From assembly GCA_963693085.1 (NCBI GenBank), contig OY856409.1:1614003711-1614067710 (forward strand): a DNA stretch of 64,000 nt, given 5' to 3'. The translations under genes were made by a program, and so were the position numbers. Every line of letters starts with the position of its first letter. The stretch's first letter is position 1. The stretch comes from Alisma plantago-aquatica. Its lineage: Eukaryota; Streptophyta; Magnoliopsida; Alismatales; Alismataceae. Shown in pieces: positions 23,873-34,513 of the stretch. The notes beneath the pieces are model-generated. The model did no database searches. It had not been told where the DNA came from and was given only the letters and a program-made list of their open reading frames with translations.

Positions 23873-26388
23873 AAGTGTGTGTCCTCGCACCGCTGCAATA
23901 CCTTATCTAAATTATAAAGGCATTCATCAAAAGACGCTCCATAAACTGAGAAGTCATCCATGAAGACTTCGAGACACCGCTCCACCATGTCAGAGAAAAT
24001 GGCGAGCATGCAACGTTGAAAAGTCGCCGGCGCATTGCATAAACCAAACGGCATACGACGGTAGGCGAAAGTCCCATAGGGACATGTAAACGTAGACTTC
24101 TCTTGATCCAAAGGATCAATAGAAATCTGGTTGTACCCCGAGTAACCATCTAGGAAACAAAAATGCGACCGACCGGCTAAGCGTTCCAAAATCTGATCAA
24201 TGAATGGCAATGGAAAATGATCTTTCAGAGTTGCGGCGTTCAATCGGCGGTAATCAATGCATACACGCCACCCGGTTACCAATCGGGTGGTGACAGGTTC
24301 ATTTAGAAGATTTGTAGTGACAGTGATTCCCCCCTTTTTAGGGACTACCTGTGTGGGGCTCACCCACGTCGAATCAGATATGGCATAAATAATCCCTGCA
24401 ACAAGCAACTTAATGACTTCCTTTTTGACAACCTCCATCATGCTTGGATTTAGACGTCTTTGAGGCTGTATGACTGACTTGGCTCCTTCCTCAAGCCGAA
24501 TCTTATGTTGACAAAGTGTAGGGGAGATCCCCTTGATGTCCGCCACTGACCACCCAAAGGCTCCACGGTGGTTCTTGAGCACTATCAGTAGCTGCTCCTC
24601 CTCATCCGCACTCAAGTATGCAGAAACAATCACTGGCAACTTGTCCTCCTTAGCTAGAAAGACGTACTTCAGGTGCGGGGGCAATGGCTTTAACTCCAGA
24701 TCAGGTGGGCAGATAAGGGATGATTGTAGCGGTGGGGGCAGTGTACCCAAATCTTCATAGTGCCTCGTGTAGAAACATGGAAGCATTTGAAGCATTTTGG
24801 CGCACTCCTTGAGTGAAGTACTCCGCATCCAATCATAAGTGACATTAAGCAAGCACGCCTCTAGAGGCAATTCCGGATATGCATCACAGACAGAAGTAAT
24901 TATCACATCATCCTCCCACGAAGGTGGAATGTCCTCATTCTCATCATTTGGAAACCCGACAGCCTTGCATAAAGAGACAGCTTTCGTTTGCTCCATAAGG
25001 TCTACCGCCAAGGTCCCATTGTCTATCCTGCTCATCACATGGGCCATATCTAAAAATGGCTTCCCGAGACAAAGTGAGATATTGCTTTCCACATGCTTCA
25101 CCATGTTGCACTGTGCCTTTGCTTTAGTAGATGTATTGCTGTTGGGCATGACCATCTCAAAGCGATCATCCGCAATGCCTAAGGTCACGTGACCTCTCCC
25201 CATCTCCAAGATCATGTCAGCTGTAGCTTGAAATGGGCGACCAAGAAGTAACTCATTGCCGTGTTCGTCATGCATCTCCATCACAACAAAATCAGCGGGA
25301 AAAACAAAGCGGTCTACCTTTACCAAAACATCCTCACAGATTCCATATGGTTTCACCATAGAATTATCGGCCAATTGGATAGTCATATTGCTTGGCCTTG
25401 ACTCCTTCAATCCAAGTTTCTTGAATGTAGAAAGGGGCATCAGATTGATGCTTGCCCCGGAATCACAAAGCGCTTCGCCAAATTTGAACTTCCCGATAAA
25501 GCATGAAATATTGAAACACCCGGGATCCTGTCGCTTTGGCGGCAAAGTGCCCATAATAAAAGCACTCACTTGCTCCTTCAATACCACAACCTCAGTGTCG
25601 GGTATCTTCCTCTTCTTGGTGATTACATCTTTAAGAAACTTTCCATAAGACGGGATTTGTTCAATTGCCTCTAACAAGGGAATATTCACAGATAACTTCC
25701 TAAAGCTGTCCAGAAATTTTTTAAACTGTGCATCCACCTTTCTTGCTTTTGCACTATTGGGATAGGGAACCGGAACGGTATGTGCCCTTTGATGAGGTGG
25801 CACATAGGGAGTTAATTTCTTTGGTTCCTCCTCAGTGGCTTGTCCTTCCTTACCATCTTCGGTTGTGTCATCAATTTGCTCTATGACTGGTGCGGGCTGC
25901 TCCTTAGCGGTTGCTTCTTCGACTGTGTCCTGCGGTGTGCTTGTGTCATCCACCCTTGGATTAAGCACCTTATTACCGCTCCTCAACAATATGGCCTTGG
26001 CCTGTTGGTTTCCCCCGGGAACATTGGTGTTCCCCGGAAAACCCGGATGTGTCGGCTTCTTCAAGCTTGCAATCTCTGCTGCCATCTGTGCCATGGAAGT
26101 CTCTATAGTCCGCATCTGAGACCCGTGGCTCTGCAACGTCTGCCCAAACTGGTTCATGTATTCACCTTGTTGCTTTATTTGCTGCCCAAAAGTGTTCATC
26201 AACTCTTGATTTTGCTTTATGACTTGATTGAGCAACTCCGTGCTCTTATCCTCCGTGGCCGGTGCAGGCTTGGCGTCCGGATCTTGCAGGAAGTTGTTTG
26301 GATCCTTCCATGAAAATTTCTTGTCCTTCCGCCATGAGTAATCGTTGCTCCTGTACCCCTGCTGTTGCCTTATGTACTTGACCTGAGC
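23873..26388 (-). pseudogene. Athila gag end, protease and RT (first part)
   Basis: This is one frame with Gag upstream, separated only by a TAG at 26389-26391. In the open frame starting at the chance ATG 26235, the Gln-rich Gag C-terminus spans residues 1-60 and a Pro/acidic linker follows to about 150. The retropepsin motif DSGAS is at 258-262. The RT palm has FPLPFIDQILERLAG, LDGYSGYNQI, MPFGLCNAPATFQ and the catalytic FMDD at about 758-761. Athila coding ends at the TSD AAGTG (23873). The last dozen residues of the open frame come from the nested LTR. RT resumes at 13787. The insertion, not point decay, is what kills pol. Confidence 0.92.
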
Positions 26389-27297
26389 CTAATCCTCGGA
26401 CTCATTGTCTTCTTTCTGTAGCAACTTCTTAGCGAGAAGATCCATCTTCTCATTCAGCTCTCTAATTGCCTTAGACTCACTGGCAACTCTCGCTTGCTCA
26501 ACTGGGCCTCGCTCTCTCTCTCCCCAAGATTGTTTTCGTGCCATATTCTTCAATATTTCCCAGCATCTTGTATCAGTGTTGTTTAGAAAGAATCCAGAAC
26601 CGGCCGAGTCCAAGTTGCTTCTATCATGCTCGGAGAGAGCAAAGTAGAAGATCTTCACTTGGGTTTCCTTGTCCAATCCATGATGTGGACATCTCCTCAA
26701 CATGACTTGGAATCGCTCCCAAGTCTCAGAATAGGTTTCACCCGCATGTTGGGTGAAATTGTGGATCTTCCGGATCATATCATTGGTCTTCTCAGGAGGA
26801 AAGAACCTCTCGAAGAAAACCTCCACCATGTGATCCCATGATTCAACAAACTCGTCGTCGAGGTTATGAAGCCACTCTCTTGCCACTCCACCCAAGGAAC
26901 TCGAGAATAACTTGAGATAGAGCACATCCTGCGGAAATCGATCTATCTTCACCATATCGCAGTTCTCCACAAACTGACTAATGTGTGCCACTGGATCTTC
27001 ATTTTTCAGTCCGTGAAATGCGTTGGATTTGACCAGATTGATCAATGCTGGATCGATCTTGTAGGTTGGAATATCTATCCCTTTTTTCTTTATAGGCCCT
27101 TTTGATGCAGAGGAAGAAGACGCCTTGATCTTTTCCCATATCGTCTGTGCTTCAGCCATTACTTCTTCTTGTTCTTGCTCAGATTCAGAATGTATATCAC
27201 TGTGGTGTTCCTCCTCGTAGTAGTCCTCGTCCTCTGGTCCCGCAGATGGAACCTCAGGTGTGCGATTCACGTAGTCTCGACTACGTGTGTGCACCAT
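26389..27297 (-). pseudogene. Athila gag, ended early by an in-frame TAG
   Basis: Gag opens MVHTRSRD at 27297. It has an acidic N-terminus to about residue 50 and a retrotransposon-Gag core at about 100-235 (REWLHNLDDEF, FFERFFPPEKTNDMI, GETYSETWERF). After 302 codons there is a TAG in ED-stop-AQVKYIRQQQGY. The downstream sequence continues the same protein in the same frame, so ancestrally this was one Gag-Pol frame. A glutamine CAG mutated to TAG explains it. There is no classical CCHC knuckle, as I recall for Athila Gag. Confidence 0.9.
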
Positions 27298-27468
27298 ACA
27301 AAGTACCTGAAATTTGGAAGTAGTGGTTCAGTACAATGCCTTGAACGAGTCAACACTATTATAGAGAAATAAATGAATTTTTGAAATTGTTCTAAAAGAA
27401 AAAAAATAAAAAAAAATGTGGCCTAGAATGGCCGCTCTTAGCACTCAAAGTGCCAATAATTCGCCGTC

Positions 27469-27486
27469 TCCCCGGCAACGGCGCCA
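27469..27486 (-). other. Primer-binding site of the Athila element (tRNA-Asp type)
   Basis: The - strand reads TGGCGCCGTTGCCGGGGA, six bases after the 5' LTR. It is complementary to the 3' end of plant tRNA-Asp, the known primer type of Athila elements. The leader to the gag ATG at 27297 is about 170 bp and A-rich near 27400. Confidence 0.9.
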
Positions 27487-27492
27487 AAAACT

Positions 27493-29106
27493 TGACGTGT
27501 ATTTTACTACGCGCTAAAACGCAAGTATACGCGTCGAGTAATATAGGCCTTGTGAGGCCCGAGTCGAACTCAGGGATACGTGAATTATTGGAGACTTCTA
27601 CTAACTAATCGCAATCAGCTAGACCGATTAACAAAGTAGGGTTTGGTGTTCAAACTAAAAAGAAAATAAAAATCAAACAAAGAAAACAATCGATTAAAGG
27701 TTAATTTAATCAATTCAAAGGGATATCTTTAGGATGGCGGTTTCACCGCGGGTCAACATTGTATTAGATTTCATATAATTCCTCACACTTCTCTCTCTAT
27801 CCGGGTAGTGGCCTGAAATGAGAATTACCCACTGTCGTGGTGTAATCCACTACTTAGATTTAGGTTGATTCCATCGTCATAGTAATCATTCCCCTAAACT
27901 AAGCGCATTAAGATCGGTCCCTCAGTTCCCACCATTAATTTTACAACTCCTTTGTCAAGGGTTTTATTAATTAATGTAGAATTCGTCTCTTTTCAACCGT
28001 TAATCCTTCTGTCGAAGTGATTAAGGGCATTAATTTATTATTATGGTGATCAAACATAACAATAGCAATAGAGAAAACGAATTTATACCACGGATATGAG
28101 AGAAAAATATGAATTATCAATATAAAATCATCATACAATGTATCCCCGGGCTACTCCCGGTCCTAAAGATTGAGGGTTCTAGCCTCTCATGTTCATCTTA
28201 CACGAATACATGGTAGAAATTGGGGAATTCATAAGAAAAATGTGAAATAAATGGGAAAACCCCTGAACGGAGAAGAACCGGTGGATCCTTGGCGTAGAAC
28301 ACAAGCTTTCCCCGCCTGTCGGTGGTGGAAATTGTCTTCGGCAGCGTCCGAATCACCCGGGATGAGCTTCTCAGCCTCCGTTCTCCTTTCTCTCCTCCTC
28401 GGCACTCGTGCAAAACCAAAAACGAGATCCCTCTTCTGGGCGGCCGTCATTAGGTATAAGTCCCTAATTAGGTCGTCAAATAATGACAGCCGTCCGATTG
28501 ATATCAAAACAGATCCAACGCATATCTGCCGACGTCGATACCATCGACGCGGGTCGATGGTATCGACCCAGCAGATTAGCGGCAGCTTTCCTTTCTTTTA
28601 TTCTGAGCGCCTGTGGTGATCTCGATACCATCGACTGGGGTGTCGATGGTATCGACTCCTATAGCGTCGGTTTTGTCTTCTAGCGACGCTGTAGCTCTCC
28701 TCGAGTCGATGGCATCGACTTGCGTCGATGGTATCGACTTCATCCTTGCCAGCAACCTGGAGACATCTCGATGCCATCGACATGGGTGTCGATGGTATCG
28801 ACTCTGTATTGCTCTTCTCGGATGACAACCTGTGGCTTGGTCGATGGTATCGACATCCGTCGATGGTATCGACGGATGCAGATACTTGTTTTTCCTGAAA
28901 TTGCACAACAAGACCAAATAAATCCACACGATTTATAATAAGATGATCAATAATGCTTAAAATAATGAAATAAAGGGGATTTGATATAAAATGATGGCAA
29001 AGACCAAATTAAGTGAATTATGCGATATTATCCATGAAAATGAGTAATTAAGGCACAAAACACATATGAAATCGGTCTATAAATGCAACTCAAAATCATC
29101 GCATCA
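27493..29106 (-). repeat. 5' LTR of the Athila element
   Basis: This 1614-bp copy pairs with 6011-7624. A candidate TATA in element orientation is TATAAAT at 28082-28088; others are possible. Frames such as 28576-28929 are LTR sequence and not genes. Confidence 0.95.
28533..28873. repeat. Dyad array in U3 of the 5' LTR (5 pairs)
   Basis: This is the counterpart of 7051-7391, offset by 21,482. Several units are closer to consensus here: the ATCAAC of the last pair in the other copy reads ATCGAC. In element orientation it lies about 230-575 bp into the LTR, upstream of any likely transcription start. Confidence 0.95.
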
Positions 29107-30316
29107 ATGATCAATGAACGAGATACTTAAACCAAATGTTTGAGGATGTTGTGAGTAACTATGATAGTGTATCATAGAGAACTAATGATTAAGGCAAAAT
29201 GATGTCTAAATCAAAGAAGGAATCTTACTCTAAATAGTAAGAGAATGATCATCAAACAAATAACTAATCTTCTAGAATTCTTCTAAAGAACATGCTTTAC
29301 ATTAAATAAATGTACAAAAGGAGATTAAGAATCCCAAGTGTTGTGGATTCTCAAATTCCTTATGCAATAGATACACCTCACATATCTAGTAGAAAACACC
29401 TTGAGCTTGATGGATAATGATATCCTACAAACTCAAAGGTGATGAATTGGTCATATGATGATGAACCAATAATCTATCTAGATGATGTTCAGGAACTAGA
29501 TTTTGAGTTATGGCTTGAAGCAATAAGATCCAAAATTACTTCCATCTAAACCAAATAAGGTATGACCTTAATGGTAGCACTTATAGGGATAAAACCCATA
29601 AGTGAAATTAGGTCTTAAGAGTTAAGACTAACATGGATGCCATTTGAAGAGATGATTGGTTGAGAGAAATTCAAGTGAGTTTTAGGTCCTGAACCTAATG
29701 ATTTTATTTAACCAATTACAGTGGTTGTAGGCCATAAAGGATCATGATTGCTATTGGAACTTAAAGACGATGAAATTTGGCATATGGATATTAAAATCGT
29801 ATTCCTAGTAGGAATAAATGAGGCTGTGTACATGACATTACCTGAAGGGTTTTATAATTTTGTTAATGCAAAGCAGTCTGTAAGTTACAATAGATTAATC
29901 AATATGATTGATTAAATACAAGAACCTCATAATAGGAGCCTTTACTTTGGTTATATAGTCAAAAGGTTTGATAGATATATTGAAATAAAGAAGGGATCTA
30001 TGATTACAAAGATTTAGTGGGAGTGTATTCAAATTCCACATGATGATGAGGAATAAAATGAAAATGGTGTGGAAATACCTTCATTAAGGGAATAAAGATA
30101 AATGTCCTATGGGATAGGAATAGAGACCTATATAGATAGTTCTTGAAAGTCTATTGACCTGATAAAGAGAGAGCATACATTGGCAGTCTGTGCTGAAGTG
30201 TTCAGTATGCTAAGATTCAGTGGGAGAAAACTTGTCCATATTACGTGGAGTTAGTCTCTCATATGCCTAGTATCCCAACTTCTTATGAAGAATAGGAACA
30301 CATCGATAGATGCATT
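29107..30316 (+). pseudogene. Copia A integrase end and RT remnant
   Basis: Reading resumes in the integrase core (TRYLNQMFEDV) directly at the Athila TSD. RT words follow: ELKDDEIWHMDIKIVFL and VYMTLPEGFYNF at about 29755-29865, the fingers/palm of Copia RT that include the first catalytic Asp. Stops and frameshifts are frequent. It ends where Copia B inserted (30317), near the RT C-terminus. Confidence 0.75.
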
Positions 30317-31740
30317 TTTAAAACTACTAGAGGGGGGGTGAATAGAGTTTTTGAATTATTTTAACAATTTATTAAATTCAAACAACCACAATTGAAATTA
30401 GAAGAAAGAGACAGGTGTTTAGAGTGGTTCCAACTATAGAAAATACTATAGTTGTCAGTCAACTACCCGGTTGCTTACCCAACCGGGATTTGAAAGTATT
30501 TATTTTATTACCTCTCGAGGATTTATACAAAATACAATACTGTCCTTTACACCCTTTGAACAGCCTTCACCCTGAAGTAGGTGCACCAACTTTGAGGTAG
30601 CCTTCTATGAAGTAACTCCAAGCTCCCCCTTGAAGTAGCCTTCCTCTCTAGAAGTAACCTCCCGTTGCACCAGCCTTCTGAAGTAGCTCAAAGTCTCCTT
30701 CTTCGCCAAGAAGATCTTCACCCTCTCCAATCTGCAACCTCCAACCTAGGAGTAGCAAGGAGAGTACAAACAATAATAGGGAACAAGAAGGAAAATAGAA
30801 ATTACAACTTATCCTTTATAGCCCAAGGCTTGATTTGCCTAGATCAAGCGTATAGATCTCCTAACCAAGTATGTGAACTTGTGATTGCAGTGGGTAGGAG
30901 ATACTAGCCTATAGGACACGAATTATGAGCTAAGGAATGAAATGGCCAATTGTCACAATGCTCAAATTGCTCACAAACAGATTTCACAAAGTATACTCAA
31001 AGGTTTCTCAAGTGTAGCAAGTGTAAACAAGTGAGTTTAGGTGTCCTATGGCTTGTCCTATTTATAGGAATAGCCTAAGGATGCTTAAGGACGTTCTAGA
31101 CAACTTCTAGGGGTTTCTAAGTGCTTAACTAGCCGTTAGGTATAAAGTTGTTTCTTTAACAACGGCTAATTAATTAATTCTGCAGTTGCTGTCAGAGACC
31201 ATCTCAGTCGACAAATGGTCGACCGAGACACCTACTCGGTCGAACTTTTGTCGACCGACAAGCTCTCTGGAACAAGTGATTTGCAACGTCTTTTGTCAAC
31301 TGCCAACTAACTTGTCTGTTGTGTCTAACGGCTACTTTGGATCTTTCTCGGTCGAGAAGATTGTCAACCGAGAGTGTCTCGGTCGAGGAGTTTGTCGACC
31401 GAGATTGATCCTGTTTCAAGGTTTCAATTTAGGCACTAATTATGTGTGTAAGTGTGCATAAGTAATCCTATTTGAATGGGATGACTTGTCTAACTGTGGT
31501 GTTTATCTAGGGAGAATCTAACGCTTGATTTACATGCAATTCTAAGTACTTGTACATTATATTTTTGTACAAGTTTTTACAACAGTGATTACATTGCATG
31601 AAAATATAAATATGTAAGCTTGTAGATTTTCCCTTGTTGCTTTGTCATCCTGCACACTCAAGTAGCTCGTTAGATTAATAAGAATGAAATGTTTGTCATA
31701 ATCAAAACAAAGGGATTTATAGATGTCCATTTAGCCAACA
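30317..31740 (-). repeat. 3' LTR of Copia B
   Basis: Its terminal CA (on the - strand) has changed to AA, since the + strand starts TTTAAAAC instead of TGTAAAAC. The TATA box in element orientation is TATAAATA at 31059-31066. A cluster of TCGAC stem-loops lies at 31204-31403. Frames 30415-30600, 30665-30907 and 31186-31461 recur in the other LTR and are not genes. Confidence 0.95.
31204..31403. repeat. TCGAC inverted-repeat cluster in the Copia B LTR
   Basis: Four inverted repeats occur, the best being CTCGGTCGA-GGAGTTTG-TCGACCGAG (9-bp perfect stem) at about 31378-31403. Others are near 31205, 31233 and 31349. The same cluster is at 42088-42287 in the 5' LTR, where one stem is better preserved. 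Confidence 0.85.
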
Positions 31741-31758
31741 ATCTCCCCCTTTTTGAAG
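31741..31758 (-). other. Polypurine tract of Copia B
   Basis: CTTCAAAAAGGGGGAGAT on the - strand abuts the 3' LTR. Two more GGGGGAG-like tracts lie nearby (about 32002-32012 and 32048-32057), in a stretch of 320 bp without a gene. Confidence 0.85.
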
Positions 31759-32077
31759 ATGACAAACATTTCCAAAATATAAATAAAGGAAATATAAAAC
31801 ATATGAGTTTCATACCTTTAGATTACCTTTTGTAGCTTTTTCTCTTGTGTATAAAATGTGTGCTTATTATTCCCCATGAATTATGGAACATGAAATCCAG
31901 ATCATTTGGGAATATAGCAACTTTCAATGTAAATCCAAGAGTTTATTTATGAAACTCATTAATTGAGTTTTACATAACTAAGTTTTAGTTTTTATATTTA
32001 TCTCTCCCCCTTTGTCATTTCAAAAAGATAACCGTTTAAGAATAAAAACTCCCCCTTAATTGGATATCCCATCAAAT

Positions 32078-32974
32078 CTAATGAAAAAGATGTCCATTTA
32101 AAACCAAAGTATCATGATGCGAAATAAGAGTTTTTGTTGAAGTAGCACAAATATCAAAGAAAACATCTTCCAAAGGAGTGATAAGCAATTGCTTCCTAAT
32201 TTTGTTAAATTGATCTAGTGGAAGCGGTTTTGTAAAAATATCAGCCAATTGATCTTCCGTATCAACATGATGAAGGGAAACATGATTTTTGGAGATGTGA
32301 TCCCTTAAAAAGTGATGACGGATTTCAGTATGTTTAGCTCGGTTGTGTAAAATAGGATTGTGTGCTAAGTTTATGGCGCTCGTGTTGTCACAAAAAATAG
32401 GCGTAGATGAAAGATTAAAACCATAATCGCTTAACATTTGTTGCATATAAAGCACTTGAGCACAACAAGACCCAGCTGCCATATATTCAGCTTCAGTTGT
32501 AGATAGGGCAACCGTATTTTGTTTCTTGCTAAACCAAGATACTAAAGCTCTCCCTAATAAGAAACAGCCACCACTAGTACTCTTGCGATCAAGTCGACAA
32601 CCACCATAATCCGCATCAGTATAAGCTTTGAAATCCAAGGATTGTCCTTTTGGATACCATAAACCAAAGCAAGTAGTACCGGCTAGGTAATGAAGAATTC
32701 GTTTAACTGCTAGAAAATGAGAATGCATAGGTTGTGATTGAAATCGAGCACACAGACCAACGGAAAACATAATGTCTGGTCTAGAAGCCGTTAAGTAAAG
32801 CAAACTACCAATCATGGCTCTATATAAGGAATCATCAATAGGTTCCCCATTTTCATCCTTATCAATTTTGATAGAAGTAGCCATAGGAGTAGTAGCATGT
32901 TTGCATTGATCCATCCCAAAACGTTTTAAAAGTTCTTTAGTATATTTTTCTTGGCTTATGAATATTCCGGCAGG
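32078..32974 (-). CDS. Copia B RT end and RNase H
   Basis: This open frame of about 300 codons continues the RT cut at 37920. It carries the RT thumb region (SQEKYTKELLKRFGMDQ, MIGSLLYLTASRPDIMFSVG). Copia RNase H follows, with TDADYGGCRLDRKSTSGGC, STTEAEYMA and the CDNTSAINLA and TKHTEIRHHFLRD-like segments. The frame ends about 50 residues after ADIFTKPL. All expected blocks are present without stops. It starts inside the LINE target-site duplication, so alone it is a fragment. Confidence 0.9.
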   Translation of the reverse strand, partial: PAGIFISQEKYTKELLKRFGMDQCKHATTPMATSIKIDKDENGEPIDDSLYRAMIGSLLYLTASRPDIMFSVGLCARFQSQPMHSHFLAVKRILHYLAGTTCFGLWYPKGQSLDFKAYTDADYGGCRLDRKSTSGGCFLLGRALVSWFSKKQNTVALSTTEAEYMAAGSCCAQVLYMQQMLSDYGFNLSSTPIFCDNTSAINLAHNPILHNRAKHTEIRHHFLRDHISKNHVSLHHVDTEDQLADIFTKPLPLDQFNKIRKQLLITPLEDVFFDICATSTKTLISHHDTLVLNGHLFH

Positions 32975-33062
32975 AAATATTATCACTTGACTTTGTCTCG
33001 GGGTCAGCCGAGCTTTCTCGCTCTAGAATGGCTCTGTTCCATCTCTAGAGGGGGGTGTCGCC

Positions 33063-34513
33063 ATGGCCGGCGTTAGCCGGGCCGGTGCCCTTGCTTCCAC
33101 TTCCACCTCCACCTCCACCACCCCCACCCCCACCCCCACCACCACCACCACCACCATAGCCAGTGCCTCCTTTCCCCCTCCTGATGTGACCATCCCGTCC
33201 CTTACTGGTCCAACCCCCCTGGCGGCGGATCATTTGGGTGGTCGGACCCGCGCGCGGATGTGACGACGGGTAGAGCCTGGGCGGACACCGTTTCCCGGCC
33301 TTTGCCGGTGCAGAGGAATTGTCGACCGGTGGCTTTGCCCGAAGATCCCAAAGGCCCCTTCTTTCGCCCTGATGATGGGAGGCCCTGGACAAAATTCTCC
33401 CCCCCGGTGGTCAAAGATATGGACGACTTCCATAAGAGCTCTGCTATCATTCAAGTGATGGGGAAGAAGGTCTTCATTCAGCAAATCTATGGGTGGATGC
33501 TCCGCATGTGGAAGCCGAAGGGGGATCTCCAAGTCTCTCCGCTCAAAGACGGTCTGTTCCTGGCGAGGTTTGCTTCTGAGGCGGATATGCAGACCGCCCT
33601 TGAGCAAGGACCCTGGTTTTTCGACAACCAGCTGGTCCTCACTCGAAGGTGGACTCCGCAGGCGGATGTGCGTCGTGCTGCTCTTACGTCGGCGCCGGTT
33701 TGGGTGACCTTCCCTGACTTGGGAAGACATTGGACTAGGCAGGCGTTAACCATTATTGGGTATGCGTTGGGCGTGCCGAAGGTGGTGGATTTCTGGCTCG
33801 ATGGCAGGTATGCGGGCGCCCCTCATTTGTGCATTGAAGTCACGGCGGAGAGGGTGCCTTCTTCTGTTGTGATGGTGGAAATGCCTGAAGGTGAAGCGCT
33901 GGAAATCAAGGTGATTTATGATGCCTTACCGGAGCACTGTCATGAATGCAAGGTGTTCGGCCATATGTCGGGGGCTTGCCCCGGGGAGAGAGTGGCCCTT
34001 GCGGATCCACCTGTGATCAGGGGGAGGTCCAGAAGCAGGAGGGCTCAGAGAAGTAGTAGCAGGAGAGCTGCGAATGGTAAAGGCAAGGAGAAGGCTGGCG
34101 CCGTTCCTTCGGGTGAACAGAGAGTGGAGTTTGCTGGTGGGAAGTCCGCCTCAGTGGTGACCCCTTCTGTGGTTACTGCTGTCTTACAGGTGGTGGACGG
34201 GGTGGCTGATCCGAGCGTGGGCTCACGCCTAGACAAGGACCTGCCGAGCAATGAGGCTACTTCTCCAAACGGTGGTGAGATTCTGATCCCCACGTCTGAG
34301 GAAGCGGATAATGATAGAGCGGTTGCGGAAGAGGGAGAGTTGGTTACCTTAGAAAATCCTTTCCGTATGCTGGTTGATCAGGATTTAGAGGGAATCATAG
34401 TGCCACCTGCCAAGACGGTTAACACCAGGAGCAAGGATCCTAGCTCCAGTGGGGGAAGGGGCAAAGGTCGGAGCACCCGCGGAAGGGGTGCTGCATCCAA
34501 TTTGTCCAAATGA
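33063..34513 (+). CDS. LINE ORF1 (DUF4283 + zinc knuckle), probable frameshift near the start
   Basis: This is the RNA-binding nucleoprotein of the LINE. The main frame is open from 33185 to 34513 but has no upstream ATG. A good start (GCCATGGC, 33063) lies in another frame, which is open to a TGA at 33261-33263. The frames overlap at 33185-33260, so a one-base loss there, possibly in the C6 run at 33214-33219, explains the break. The N-terminus is a Ser/Thr/Pro repeat from a CCACCA-like microsatellite. A DUF4283 core follows (WKPKGDL, FLARFASEADMQTALEQGPW), then a CX2CX4HX4C knuckle (CHECKVFGHMSGAC), then a basic Arg/Ser stretch. The stop overlaps the ORF2 start as ATGA. Confidence 0.85.

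Larger units (their letters stand above)
6011..29106 (-). mobile_element. Athila-type Ty3/Gypsy retrotransposon, split by a nested element
   Basis: The two LTRs are each 1614 bp (6011-7624 and 27493-29106), bounded by TG...CA and flanked by the 5-bp TSD ATGAT (6006-6010 and 29107-29111). In element orientation the order is 5' LTR, tRNA-Asp-type primer site, gag-protease-RT, [nested element], RT end-RNase H-integrase, dyad-repeat array, an extra ORF, a long 3' untranslated region, purine tract and 3' LTR. Without the nested 10,085 bp and its TSD copy the element is about 13.0 kb. The tRNA-Asp primer, the extra ORF after pol and the conserved hairpins fit the Athila lineage, which lacks a chromodomain. 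By eye I count about 20 differences between the LTRs, so the insertion is fairly young. Confidence 0.95.

Noticed and set aside
30415..31461. Frames in the Copia B LTR repeated at 41299-42345
   Set aside because: LTR sequence present twice; no domain or codon signal.
33045..33392. Glycine-rich - strand frame
   Set aside because: Antisense of the CCACCA-like microsatellite at the start of LINE ORF1.
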